Source: JBMNIZ01 sp050951405
GTDB lineage: Bacteria > Bacillota > DULZ01
Length of the DNA stretch: 64,000 nt
Reading direction: 5' to 3'
Assembly: GCA_050951405.1 (NCBI GenBank)
Contig: JBMNIZ010000007.1
Location: 60,363-124,362, forward strand
The first letter of the stretch is position 1. Each line of letters starts with the position of its first letter. The notes beneath the pieces were generated by a model. It did not search any database, was not told the DNA's origin, and saw only the letters and a list, made by a program, of their open reading frames with translations. This document shows, piece after piece, positions 1 through 8,665 of the stretch. The position numbers and the translations under genes were made by a program.

Positions 1-377
1 TTGATCAAGGCAATTTCTTTTTCCAGCCAGCTACCGCAGCTGGCGATTTCTTTTGCGGTAGGACGGCGGTTGGCATAGCGGTTATAACGGCCCCGGGGAG
101 AAGGTTTGGTTGGGCGGCATTTGACCGTGTTGGTTAAGTAAATTTGCTTCCGGGTTAGCCCCAGGGTTTCCAAGAATCCGGTCAGATATTGGCCTGCTTC
201 TCCCGTAAAGGCTTTTCCGGAGATCACGTCTTCATGGCCGCCGGGAGCTTCCCCCAGGAGCATAATCGGAGAATCCGCCGGGCCCTCACCGGGAATGACC
301 CGGGTCCTGGTTTTCGCCAAAGAGCAGTTTGTGCATTGGAGCAGTTCTGCTTGCAATTGTATCAGTGATTGGTACAT
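1..377 (-). CDS. Type-4 uracil-DNA glycosylase, N-terminal part (runs off window)
   Basis: The minus strand reads an open frame from an ATG at 377 to the left edge (125 codons), so the C-terminus lies outside. The start of the protein has a Cys-x2-Cys pair (residues 15 and 18) followed by a GEAPGGHED motif and GKAFTGEAGQ, the active-site signature of family 4 uracil-DNA glycosylases. A second pair of cysteines flanks an Arg/Tyr-rich loop near residues 88-110, as expected for the [4Fe-4S] cluster of this family. The enzyme removes uracil from DNA in base-excision repair. It is preceded by AGGAGAGAAAG. Assignment is from motif recognition and is strong for the visible part. Confidence 0.9.
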   Translation of the reverse strand, partial: MYQSLIQLQAELLQCTNCSLAKTRTRVIPGEGPADSPIMLLGEAPGGHEDVISGKAFTGEAGQYLTGFLETLGLTRKQIYLTNTVKCRPTKPSPRGRYNRYANRRPTAKEIASCGSWLEKEIALI

Positions 378-514
378 GCTTTCTCTCCTAAAACAAGCCT
401 ATTCTTGCTTCTTACCTCTCGTCTATTTCGGCAAAGGAAGAGCAAAACCTGCCGGTTTTATTGAAAAACTCCATTTTTCATCATTATGTTTCAGGGAATG
501 AAAAGTAAAGCTGT

Positions 515-545
515 AAAAAAGACCGGTCAAAACCGGCCTTTTTTT
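515..545 (-). terminator. Intrinsic terminator after the first tiny membrane gene
   Basis: ACCGGT-type arms (about 521-527 and 532-538, one mismatch) are flanked by A6 on the left and T7 on the right, so the hairpin could terminate in both directions. On the minus strand it lies just downstream of the tiny membrane protein gene that ends at 555. Confidence 0.7.
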
Positions 546-554
546 GGACTGCCT

Positions 555-653
555 CTAGGGATCAATGGAGAAAATGAGCAAGATGAGAATTAAAAACACA
601 GCGAAGGCAAGATTGCTTCCCCAAAAGCTGCTGCCACCAACTCCTGTACCCAT
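555..653 (-). CDS. YjcZ-like tiny transmembrane sporulation protein (copy 1)
   Basis: A 32-residue ORF starts at ATG 653 after AAGGGAGG. It begins MGTGVGGSSFWGS, continues with one hydrophobic helix (FAVFLILILLIF) and ends SIDP. This Gly-rich head plus a single membrane helix is the pattern of the tiny YjcZ/YrhK-size membrane proteins found in spore formers. Three relatives lie at 908-1003, 3253-3342 and 3408-3497, all on the same strand. A sigma-K-like promoter lies 30-60 nt upstream. The role (mother-cell or spore-coat membrane peptide) is inferred from the family and the promoter. Confidence 0.8.
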   Translation of the reverse strand: MGTGVGGSSFWGSNLAFAVFLILILLIFSIDP

Positions 654-683
654 GAACAGACCTCCCTTCTAATGTCTTGATAA

Positions 684-713
684 CATACTATGGGAGAATG
701 CGGAAATGGTTAC
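684..713 (-). promoter_or_regulatory. Sigma-K-like promoter for tiny membrane gene copy 1
   Basis: On the minus strand GTAAC (709-713) and CATAGTATG (684-692) are separated by 16 nt. This fits the sigma-K pattern of AC at -35 and CATANNNT at -10. The same pair precedes two of the other copies. Confidence 0.6.
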
Positions 714-812
714 TTCGGGATTTGGTCTCGGGTCGGGGAAAAACGGAAGTAGGCAAAGCCGAATCTAATCCAGGCCCGGCCTGTAAATTTCTGCGATTTT
801 CGCCAAATAGAC

Positions 813-838
813 AACCGTCCCCGGGAGCAAGGACGGTT
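813..838. other. Hairpin, possible terminator between tiny membrane genes
   Basis: Perfect 8-bp inverted arms (AACCGTCC at 813-820, GGACGGTT at 831-838) with a 10-nt loop lie downstream, on the minus strand, of the gene ending at 908. The T tract is weak, so the terminator role is tentative. Confidence 0.4.
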
Positions 839-907
839 ATCCAATTCACTATTTTTTTGGTCATGGGGTCTTACTTGTCTGGCGGTAGAGCAAAAGCAGT
901 TGTGTAT

Positions 908-1003
908 CTAAGGATCTATGGAGAAGATGAGGAGGATCAGGATCAAGAAGACAGCGAAAGCAAACCTGCTACCCCAGAATCCAGGGCCAACTCCAGTTCC
1001 CAT
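908..1003 (-). CDS. YjcZ-like tiny transmembrane sporulation protein (copy 2)
   Basis: A 31-residue ORF starts at ATG 1003 after AAAGGAGG. It reads MGTGVGPGFWGSRFAF followed by the same hydrophobic helix and SIDP tail as copy 1. The strong ribosome site, sigma-K-like promoter (1054-1084) and conservation with the other copies support a real gene. A longer plus-strand frame across the same DNA is unrelated to any known protein and is rejected. Confidence 0.82.
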   Translation of the reverse strand: MGTGVGPGFWGSRFAFAVFLILILLIFSIDP

Positions 1004-1053
1004 GGAAAAAAACCTCCTTTTCTCGGTTTAGCTGTTCATTCCTCAGCTAATAA

Positions 1054-1084
1054 CATATTATGGAAATGTCTGCCGGCAGGTTAC
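1054..1084 (-). promoter_or_regulatory. Sigma-K-like promoter for tiny membrane gene copy 2
   Basis: Minus-strand GTAAC (1080-1084) and CATAATATG (1054-1062) are separated by 17 nt, matching the boxes ahead of copies 1 and 4. Confidence 0.62.
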
Positions 1085-1204
1085 TCTTATTTCTTTTTTT
1101 GCTCATTTTCGTGGAGGAGTCAGCAAAAACAAGTTTTGCCGGGCAGCTACAAGAATAAACTGCCTGGGATCTAAGCAGAATAAATGGGAAAGGAGGTTTT
1201 ACAT

Positions 1205-2817
1205 TTGGGCTCGGTTGCCTATTTTTGTATGGAATACGGTCTCCATGAGGAACTTCCCATTTACGCCGGAGGACTGGGTATTTTAGCCGGTGATTATCTA
1301 AAAGAAGCAAAAGAGGAACAAGCGCCGGTGGTAGGTATTGGCATCCTCTGGCGGCAGGACTATACCAAGCAGTTGATCGGCGAAGGGGGATGGCCCAAGG
1401 ATTATTATCCCGTCTACGATTATGATTTCGTCAAAGACACCGGCATCAGGGTCAAGGTCAGAATTAGAGGGATGGAGGTCATTTGCAAAGTCCACCTGGT
1501 GGATCAATATGACAATGCTCCTTTGTATCTGCTGGATGCGGGTTTTCCCGACAGCGAGCACGGTTGGATGACGGCAAAATTATACGGGGGCTCGGCCCAG
1601 GACCGGATCGCTCAGGAAATCATTCTGGGCATTGGCGGAGTTAAAGCCCTCCGGGCCTTAAACATACCGGTGGACTGCTATCATTTTAATGAGGGACACG
1701 CCGCCCTGGCGGGGCTGGAATTAATCAGGCAAAAAATGCAAGCGGGATTGAGTTTTGACGAAGCCTGGGGAAAACCCGCCGGGAAGTGGTCTTCACCACC
1801 CATACCCCGGTGGCGGCAGGCAATGAGGAACACCCCTTGGGGCTTCTTTACCATATGGAAGCAAATAACGGGTTAAGTTACGAAGAAATGCGGAGAATTG
1901 GAGGAGATCCCTTTAACATGACGGTGGCCGCTTTGCGCCTGTCGGCCAGGGCCAACGCCGTTTCCCAGTTACACCAGAAAACCGCCAGGGAAATGTGGCA
2001 GGGGCGTGGAGGGTGCCGCGCCCATTATTGCCATTACCAACGGTGTCCACCAGGCCACCTGGCAGGATCAGCGGATCAGGGAAGTCTGGGAGCAGGGGGA
2101 GGGGATCTGTGGGAAGCCCATCAGGTGTTGAAGAAAGAACTGATGGATTTTATCCGCAAAGAAACCGGATACCAATTAAGAGACGATGTTCTGACAATAG
2201 GCTTTGCCCGCCGGGCGGCTCCTTACAAGCGCAGTGAATTGATCTTTCGTGATATGGACTCTATTCGCTATTTGCTGAAAAGAAGGAAAGTCCAGTTGGT
2301 TTTCTCTGGAAAAGCTCATCCTGATGATTATGAGGGGAAAAAGATCATTCAGGAACTGGTAAAAATGGACCGAAGCTACGGGGACGGAGTGGTCTTTCTA
2401 GAAAACTACGATATGGAGACAGCCCGCTACCTGGTCCGGGGTTCCGATGTGTGGCTGAACAATCCCCGGCGGCCCCTGGAGGCTAGCGGCACTTCCGGGA
2501 TGAAGGCGGCCATGAATGGTGTCCTTAATGTGAGTGTAGTAGATGGCTGGGTGGCGGAAGGGCCGGAACACGGGATCAGCGGCTGGCTTTTAGATGAAGT
2601 TCTGAAAAACGAATTGCCCCATGAGGATCAGGATGCTTATGACCTGAGGGCCCTTTTTCAGGTACTTAACAGTGAGATTATCCCCATTTATTACCAAGAT
2701 CAATCCAGGTGGGAAGAGATGATGAGGGCCAGTATTGAAATGGCCCAGGATAAATTTACCACCCGGCGCATGTTCCAGCAGTATTGGCAGCAAATGTATG
2801 AAAGTTTAAGGAAATAG
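1205..2817 (+). pseudogene. glgP: Alpha-glucan (glycogen) phosphorylase, short form, frameshifted
   Basis: The reading frames together encode about 537 residues of an alpha-glucan phosphorylase, which releases glucose-1-phosphate from glycogen or maltodextrin using pyridoxal phosphate. Recognisable pieces are IYAGGLGILAGDYLKEA near the start, FNEGHAAL, TTHTPVAAGNE in the middle and EASGTSGMKAAMNGV near the end. The size is that of the short bacterial type. TTG at 1205 has AAAGGAGG 8 nt upstream; the ATG at 1184 lies before that site. The frame breaks near 1770 (one A missing from an A run) and shifts out and back between about 1997 and 2100 at G runs, where the intact text would read IIAITNGVHQATW. 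These are single-base events in homopolymers, so sequencing error is as likely as gene decay. Confidence 0.85.
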
Positions 2818-2890
2818 ATCTGAATTACCAGGCCCATAGGCCCCTGGTGGTTTAAGAGATAATAATAAAAAAAGTAAAGGAGAGATAATT

Positions 2891-3145
2891 TTGCAAATCA
2901 GTTCTTGGGACGAGTGGCTGGATACTTTGCGAATGGCTCTGGATAAGGCAGAGAAAATGAAAATGCCAAAAAAAATTATCACCAAATCAGCAACGGAATT
3001 GGGCGATGTGCTTTTAGAAAATGTTGATCCTGAAGTCCCCGAAAACATGCTCTTAAAGAAAATGTGGCAGGTGGCCGATGATCAGGAAAGACAATCCATT
3101 GCCAATGTGATGATCAAATTGGTCCGGGAACGCCCTGCCCACTAA
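2891..3145 (+). CDS. DUF3243 family protein (YmfJ-like)
   Basis: An 84-residue soluble protein starts at TTG 2891 after AAAGGAGAG. The pattern of a W-x2-W start, a helical middle with GDVLLENVDPEVPEN and a closing KKMWQVADDQE segment matches DUF3243, a small uncharacterised family of Firmicutes (YmfJ in Bacillus). No catalytic residues are apparent. It follows the phosphorylase gene by 73 nt and has its own terminator, so it may be monocistronic or the last gene of that unit. Confidence 0.8.
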   Translation: MQISSWDEWLDTLRMALDKAEKMKMPKKIITKSATELGDVLLENVDPEVPENMLLKKMWQVADDQERQSIANVMIKLVRERPAH

Positions 3146-3175
3146 GTCCATCAAGGGTAAGCAATTCTAGGAACT

Positions 3176-3208
3176 AAAAGGCCCGAAGCTTATTGCTCCG
3201 GGCCTTTT
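3176..3208. terminator. Bidirectional intrinsic terminator
   Basis: Perfect 10-bp arms AAAAGGCCCG (3176-3185) and CGGGCCTTTT (3199-3208). It ends the DUF3243 gene on the plus strand and the tiny membrane gene at 3253-3342 on the minus strand. Confidence 0.85.
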
Positions 3209-3252
3209 AACGGGGGCTGATCGTCCCGGCTATTTTCTTTGACCCAATCCCG

Positions 3253-3342
3253 TTAAGGATCAATAGAGAATATCAAGAGAATCAGAATCAAGAAGATGGC
3301 GAAGGCAAACCTGCCTCCAAGCAAACCAAATCCTGCTCCCAC
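3253..3342 (-). CDS. YjcZ-like tiny transmembrane sporulation protein (copy 3)
   Basis: A 29-residue ORF starts at GTG 3342 after AAGGGGGGG. It reads MGAGFGLLGGRFAFAIF, then a hydrophobic run and SIDP, closely matching copies 1 and 2. No separate sigma-K-like box was found directly upstream, so it may be co-transcribed with copy 4 (3408-3497), which has one. The GTG start and short length make it easy to miss. Confidence 0.75.
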   Translation of the reverse strand: MGAGFGLLGGRFAFAIFLILILLIFSIDP

Positions 3343-3407
3343 AGTTTGGCCCCCCCTTCTAAAAGTTACTAAGGTTAAGTCTGATGTTTTGTTTCATGTG
3401 TGAAATA

Positions 3408-3497
3408 TTAGGGATCAACAAATAGTCACAGAATTAAGATTATGAAAATGAAAAAGAACCAGCTACCACCCCAGAATCCGCCGACGCCTTTTCCCAT
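3408..3497 (-). pseudogene. YjcZ-like tiny membrane protein (copy 4), in-frame TGA
   Basis: From ATG 3497 (after GGAGG) the frame reads MGKGVGGFWGGSWFFF and a hydrophobic stretch of 23 residues, then an in-frame TGA (3426-3428). The same frame continues for five codons (LFVDP) to TAA at 3408, giving the usual family length and its DP ending. So one codon in the helix has become a stop. It may be a recent nonsense mutation, a sequencing error, or a functional shorter peptide. The sigma-K-like promoter upstream is intact. Confidence 0.65.
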
Positions 3498-3529
3498 CAA
3501 CAATGCCTCCTTTCCCACTGATCTAGTAA

Positions 3530-3560
3530 CATATTATGGAATTAGGGGAAAAAATGTTAC
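3530..3560 (-). promoter_or_regulatory. Sigma-K-like promoter for tiny membrane gene copy 4
   Basis: Minus-strand GTAAC (3556-3560) and CATAATATG (3530-3538) with 17-nt spacing, the same as for copy 2. It probably serves copies 4 and 3. Confidence 0.6.
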
Positions 3561-3670
3561 CGGGATGGAAAATGAACCAAAGGAAACTTCTTTCCTTTCC
3601 GGGCATAATATTTAAAGGTCAGCTGGCCTTTTCCCGGGCCAGATTTTTAGAGAGGAGATGAATACAGCCC

Positions 3671-4015
3671 ATGCGTATAAAACTGCATTTATCAGGGCCC
3701 ATTAAGGCCGGGCCATACTCAGATCAATATTCCGCTGGGGCCGGAGAACTAGAAGTAAGAGACAGGACCACCCCCCGGGAGGTTCTGGGAATTCTTGATA
3801 TTCCGCCGGAAAACATCATCGCTTTGATTAATGGTAAACCGGTCAATCTGGATCGAGAACTATCAAATGGGGACCGGGTGGTTTTAATGCTCCCCCAGTC
3901 GGGTGGAGAAGGGAAAACCGGAAGTTGTAAGGGCTTTGAAATATTGTCTTTCGGATTTCTTAAAGGATTAACTGGTAGAAATGTCGAAGATATTACCGAA
4001 ATAGCATGGAAATGA
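3671..4015 (+). CDS. MoaD/ThiS-like ubiquitin-fold protein
   Basis: A 114-residue protein starts at ATG 3671 after GAGAGGAGATG. Residues 1-80 look like a beta-grasp sulfur carrier: it opens MRIKLHLSGPI, has PREVLGILDIP and ALINGKPVNLDREL in the middle, then GDRVVLMLPQSGG, the last two glycines corresponding to the C-terminal diglycine of MoaD/ThiS. The chain continues about 35 residues past the diglycine, which is unusual; either a frame error hides the true stop or the tail must be cleaved. It sits 14 nt upstream of hemE and is probably in its operon. The partner enzyme is not evident. Confidence 0.65.
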   Translation: MRIKLHLSGPIKAGPYSDQYSAGAGELEVRDRTTPREVLGILDIPPENIIALINGKPVNLDRELSNGDRVVLMLPQSGGEGKTGSCKGFEILSFGFLKGLTGRNVEDITEIAWK

Positions 4016-4029
4016 GGGGGACTTTTTAG

Positions 4030-5056
4030 ATGCAAAGAAAAAGGTTTTTAAAAGCCTGCCGGGGGGAGCCTACCGACTGCACTCCGGTATGGATGATGCG
4101 CCAGGCAGGCCGTTATCTGCCGGAATACAGGGCCATTAGAAATAAATATCCCTTCTTGGAAATGTGTAAAAACCCAGAATTGGCTGCAGAGGTGACTCTC
4201 CAGCCGACCAGGTTGGGAGTAGATGCACTAATCCTTTTTGCGGATATCCTTCTCCCCTGGAAGGGATGGGGCTGAAGCTGGAATTTTCCGACAATGAAGG
4301 GCCGGTCATACATAATCCGGTGCGCAGAAAAGAGGATGTATCCTCCCTGAGAATGGTAGAGCCGGAGGAATCTGTTCCTTATGTACTCCAGACCATTGCC
4401 CTGGTCCGGCGAGAACTGGATGGGAGGCTACCCCTCATCGGTTTTGCTGGTGCGCCTTTTACCTTGGCTAGTTATATGATTGAAGGAGGGGGCTCGAAGA
4501 ATTACCTGTATTGTAAGGAAATGATGTGGCGAGCCCCGGAAATCTGGCAGGCTCTGATGGAAAAGGTCTCCCAGGTGATCCTGTCCTATCTTCGAGGGCA
4601 GATTGCTGCCGGTGCCCAGGTGGTCCAGATATTTGATTCCTGGGTGGGCAGCCTGTCTCCCGAAGATTACCGGGATCATGTCTTGCCCTATTCCCGTTTT
4701 GTTCTGGAAGGATTGAAGGAAGAGGGTGTGCCGGTAATTCACTTTGCTAATAATGCATCTACTTTTTGGAACTGGTAGGGGAGGCGGGAGGAGATGTGAT
4801 CGGGCTGGATTGGCGCATTGGGCTGGATGAAGCCTGGCAGCGCCTGGGGTACGAAAGGGCGGTACAGGGCAATCTGGACCCGGCGGTTTTGCTGGCTCCT
4901 CCTCCGGTGATTGAGAAAAAAGTGGGGGATATTCTGGTGAAAGCCGGCGGCCGGCCAGGGCACATTTTTAATCTGGGGCACGGTATCCATAAGGAGACAC
5001 CGGTAGAAAATGCCCAGTTTTTCGTAGAAACGGTCCACCGGCTGAGCCGGTCCTGA
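4030..5056 (+). pseudogene. hemE: Uroporphyrinogen decarboxylase, frameshifted
   Basis: The three frame segments join into about 342 residues of HemE, which decarboxylates uroporphyrinogen III to coproporphyrinogen III. The signature MMRQAGRYLPEYRAIR is near the N-terminus, followed by IGFAGAPFTLASYMIEGG and a C-terminal FNLGHGIHKETPVENAQ. The frame breaks near 4254 (one C missing from a C run) and near 4762 (one T missing from a T run); restoring each base gives a continuous family-length protein. Both errors are in homopolymers. It is followed after 13 nt by hemH and hemY, the gene order of the coproporphyrin-dependent haem pathway of Gram-positive bacteria. Confidence 0.9.
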
Positions 5057-5069
5057 GGGGAAATTAATA

Positions 5070-6026
5070 ATGGGAAAAATTCCGGTCGGAGTCCTCTTAA
5101 TGGCCTTTGGTGGGCCGGAAAATGAGGCTGCGGTAGAAGCCTTTTTGTCTCAATTGATAGGAGAAAGAGGTTATTCCCCGGAGCTTTTGGCCCAGGTGAA
5201 AAAACGCTATCGATTGATCGGCGGCGGCTCCCCCCTGCCGGGAATTGTCGGGAGCAGGCCCGGGCTCTGGAAAAGGAGTTGGAGAAAAAAGGCGGGTTCT
5301 TTCGGGTCCTGGCGGGAATGCGTTATACACACCCTACCATCGGGGAGGCCCTCCATCTCTTCCAGAAGGAAGGGGTGGGGAAGGTTGTGCCGGTCAGCCT
5401 CTCCCCTCATTTTTCCCGGATCACTACCGGGGCCTACCTGGAGGAGGCGAAAAGGGTCAAGAAAGAGGGCAGTCTTCCTTTGGAGATTTTGCCGGCCTTT
5501 TCCTGGTATGACCATCCTCTTTTCATCAAAGGACTGGCTCTCCGCGTCCGGGAAGGACTGGCCGTATTTCCCCCGGAAAAACGGCCGGGGGTCCAGGTGA
5601 TTTTTACCGCCCACAGTCTGCCGGAGAGTTACATCAGGGATGGAGATACTTACGTCGGGGAACTGGAAGCCACAGTAGAAGCACTGGTCCGGGTTTTGGG
5701 ATCGGTGGACTGGCATCTGGCTTACCAGAGCAGGGGCAGAGGTGGCGAGAAATGGTTAGGGCCCCTTGCGGAAGAAGTGCTGGCCGATGTCAGGAGGAAA
5801 GGTTATCGGGATGTTCTGGTGGTTCCGGTAGGATTTACGGCTGAACACGTAGAAACCCTTTACGACCTTGACCATGTGCTCCGGAACCAGGCCCTGCATT
5901 GGGGATTGAATTTCCGGAGGGCCGGAGGCGCCGAACACGCTGCCGGAGTTCATCCAGTGCCTTGGCGGCGGTGGTCATCGCAGGCGATAAGACAGCAGCT
6001 AAGGCACCAAGCTCTAAATGCAGGTG
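5070..6026 (+). pseudogene. hemH: Ferrochelatase (coproporphyrin type), frameshifted
   Basis: Starts at ATG 5070 with GVLLMAFGGPENEAAVEAFL, a typical ferrochelatase opening, then RYRLIGGGSPLPGIV. After a frame change near 5246 (a missing C) it continues with AGMRYTHPTI, FTAHSLPESY, the catalytic-His segment, and VPVGFTAEHVETLYDLD, which carries the catalytic glutamate. A second change lies near 5930 and perhaps a third near 5965. In Gram-positive bacteria the enzyme inserts iron into coproporphyrin III. It lies between hemE and hemY. Because the neighbours are broken in the same way, the region may be poorly sequenced rather than decayed. Confidence 0.87.
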
Positions 6027-6032
6027 ATATGA

Positions 6033-7484
6033 CTTGAAGAAAGTGATAGTTGTCGGGGCAGGTATGGCGGGATTGGCCGCTGCCTATTACCTGGAGAAAG
6101 CCAGGCAGGCAGATCCCTACTGTGGATTATCTTCTCCTGGAACAGGACCGAGCGCACCGGGGGGAAGATCCTGACGGAAGAGGTCGGGAGGTTTTGTGAT
6201 TGAGGGTGGCCCCGATTGTTTTTTGGCCGAGAAACCGGCGGTTTTTCGTTTAAGCCGGGAACTGGGTATCTGACCATGAGCTGTTAGGAACGGCAGAGGA
6301 GAATAAAGGGAGCTTATGTTTTATCCAGGAGGCCGGGTTCATCGGCTGCCGGAAGGTTTGATGTTGATGGTTCCCACCAAGATCATCCCTTTTGCTTTCA
6401 GCCCCCTGATTTCCTGGCCGGGGAAGCTGCGGATGGGACTGGATCTGATTCTGCCCCGCCGCCGGGGGAAGGGTGATGAAAGCCTGGCCGGTTTTGTCAC
6501 CCGCCGTCTGGGCAGGGAGGCCCTGGACAAGATTGCCGAGCCTCTCATCGGAGGCATCCATGCGGGCGATCCGGAGGAAATGAGCCTGGCAGGCAAGCTT
6601 TCCCCGTTTTCTCCGAGATGGAACAGAAGTACGGGAGCCTCATCCGGGCCATGCTGGCCGCCCGGAAGCGGCCGAAAAAAGATCAGGGACCGGGGAGGCA
6701 GGGAGTCCTCGGATCACTTATTTCATGTCTTTTCAACAGGGGTTGGGACAGCTGACAGGGAGAACTGGCCCGGCGTTTGGCTCCGGAAAAGGTACGGCTG
6801 GACTGCCGGGTGGCGGCGGTAGCCAGGGAGGATGATGGTTCTTACCGGGTCAAGCTGGCTTCCGGCGAAATCTTAAAGGCCCAGGGAGTGATTCTGGCCA
6901 TACCTGCCTATGAGGCCAGCCGGGTGATAGAGGACCAGGATCCCTTAGGGGGAGAGTTGTTGGCCCGGATTCCGGCAGCCTCCTCTGCCACTATCACTCT
7001 TAGTTATAAGAAAAGCGCATTTTCAGGACCCCTGGAGGGCTTTGGGCTTTTAGTACCCCAGGTGGAGAACAGAAAGATCATGGCCATTACCTACACCTCC
7101 AGGAAATGGCAGTACCGGCCTGCTGCCGGGGAAGAGGATGTGCTGCTCAGGGTTTTTATCGGGGGAGCCAGGAATCAGCATCTGGTTACCCTTGATGACG
7201 AAAGGCTTCTCCGGCTGGTACAGGATGAGCTGAGGAGCATTTTAGGAATCTCCGCCCAGCCGGGTTTCTACCGGTGTTACCGTTGGGTCAGGGGTATGCC
7301 CCAGTATACTCTGGGACACTTGGAGAGGATGGATGCCATTCGCCAAAGGATATCCCGTTATCCCGGGTTGCACTTGATCGGTGCCTCTTACGATGGGGTA
7401 GGTATTCCCAACTGTATCGAGGCGGGAAAGGGGGCGGTGGAGGAGACTCTGGCCTATTTTAATAAAAGCCCTGTCAAGTATTGA
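6033..7484 (+). pseudogene. hemY: HemY-type coproporphyrinogen/protoporphyrinogen oxidase, multiply frameshifted
   Basis: The start (TTG 6033 after GGTGAT) reads KKVIVVGAGMAGLAAAYYL, an FAD dinucleotide-binding motif. Later pieces in different frames are FVIEGGPDCFLAEKPAVF, RVHRLPEGLMLMVPTK, GFVTRRLGREALDKIAEPL and, at the end, HLIGASYDGVGIPNCIEAGK, all typical of the HemY family. At least five frame changes are needed between about 6118 and 6780, the densest damage in the window; the part after 6777 is open (about 235 codons). The family oxidises coproporphyrinogen III to coproporphyrin III with an FAD. Whether the gene is functional cannot be told from this sequence. Confidence 0.85.
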
Positions 7485-7502
7485 TTATGTCAATCAAAAA
7501 TT

Positions 7503-8597
7503 CTAGATGATCTCAACTTCCAGGCCACAGTATTCTTTTAAATACTGAGTTCGCAAGCGGTCAATGGGAATGAGTTTTCCCCCTCTTTCGCAATGCCAAA
7601 AGTCCCAACCATTGCATGCTTTTTTACCTTGCAAAACCGCTCCTATTTTATGAATGGATCCCCTATAACCATCAGCTTGTAAAGTACCGTCAGCACAGAC
7701 CACCGCAGTAATGGCTCTGTCCTGGGAATAGAGTGTCTCTCCTATCCTGAGCAGCTCCTGCTCTACTAAAGTACCGAAATGGACTTTGGGTTGATCACGC
7801 TTGGAAGGAGTGGTAAACAGGCTTAAATTCTCTTCGAAGACTTCCACCCTGTTGATTCGTTTTAAGGCAATATCGATGTACAACTGTTCTTTTTCAATCC
7901 CCACCCAATTGCGGCGCAGTTTCTTCGCAACCGCCCCGGTGGTTCCCGTGCCGAAAAAGGGATCGAGGATTAAATCCCCCACCTTGCTACTGGCTAGAAT
8001 CACCCGCCTCAAAAGGGCTTCCGGCTTTTGAGTGGAATGGGCTTTTTCACCGTTCAGTTTAATCCTTTCACTCCCGGTACAAAGCGGTATGACCCAGTCA
8101 CTTCTCATCTGTTTGCCGTCGTTAAGCATTTTCATGGCTTGGTAATTGAAGGTGTACTGCTTCTGCTCCTTATCCTTTTTCGCCCAAATCAGGGTTTCAT
8201 GGGCATTGGTAAAGCGGACGCCTCTGAAATTGGGCATCGGGTTGCTTTTGATCCATATTATGTCATTAAGGATCCAATAGCCCAGATCCTGCATTGCTTT
8301 ACCAACTGTAAAGATATTATGATAGGTGCCGATGACCCAAATGGTGCCTGTGTCTTTCAATACCCGCTTACACTCGGCCAGCCATCTTTTCGTAAAATCG
8401 TAATACTCATCAAGATTAGCAAACTTGTCCCAGTGATCCTCCACTCCATTAACTCGGGTTTCATTGGGTCTGTAAAGCTCCTGTTCCAACTGCAGGTTAT
8501 AGGGAGGATCCGCAAAAATCACGTCAACGGATTTAGCCGGAAAAGTGCGCAATATTTGAACACAATCCCCATGGAACAGCTTATTTTTGATATCCAT
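7503..8597 (-). CDS. CcrM/HinfI-type adenine-N6 DNA methyltransferase with RAMA domain
   Basis: The 364-residue protein has ADPPYNLQLEQELYRP (DPPY at 30-33), the long SNPMPNFRGVRFTNAHETLI segment and DPFFGTGTTGA, in the order of beta-class N6-adenine methyltransferases. It matches Caulobacter CcrM along its whole length, including the C-terminal RAMA-type domain (about 265-355) with GSIHKIGAVLQ and CNGWDFWH. Family members methylate GANTC, so that specificity is a good inference. CcrM-like enzymes are usually alphaproteobacterial, so its presence with a nuclease-like gene upstream points to a transferred restriction-modification unit. The DNA is visibly AT-richer than the flanks. Transcription converges on hemY, 19 nt away. 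Confidence 0.92.
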   Translation of the reverse strand: MDIKNKLFHGDCVQILRTFPAKSVDVIFADPPYNLQLEQELYRPNETRVNGVEDHWDKFANLDEYYDFTKRWLAECKRVLKDTGTIWVIGTYHNIFTVGKAMQDLGYWILNDIIWIKSNPMPNFRGVRFTNAHETLIWAKKDKEQKQYTFNYQAMKMLNDGKQMRSDWVIPLCTGSERIKLNGEKAHSTQKPEALLRRVILASSKVGDLILDPFFGTGTTGAVAKKLRRNWVGIEKEQLYIDIALKRINRVEVFEENLSLFTTPSKRDQPKVHFGTLVEQELLRIGETLYSQDRAITAVVCADGTLQADGYRGSIHKIGAVLQGKKACNGWDFWHCERGGKLIPIDRLRTQYLKEYCGLEVEII

Positions 8598-8665
8598 GCC
8601 AGTCTCTCCCTAAAAGTACGTTGTCTAACTAATTTCTATTATTCGCTAGGATCCCGGTTATTCCT

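Noticed and set aside
677..1174. A 165-codon plus-strand open frame
   Set aside because: It runs antisense across the tiny membrane gene at 908-1003 and its promoter, has no recognisable family and no good ribosome site.
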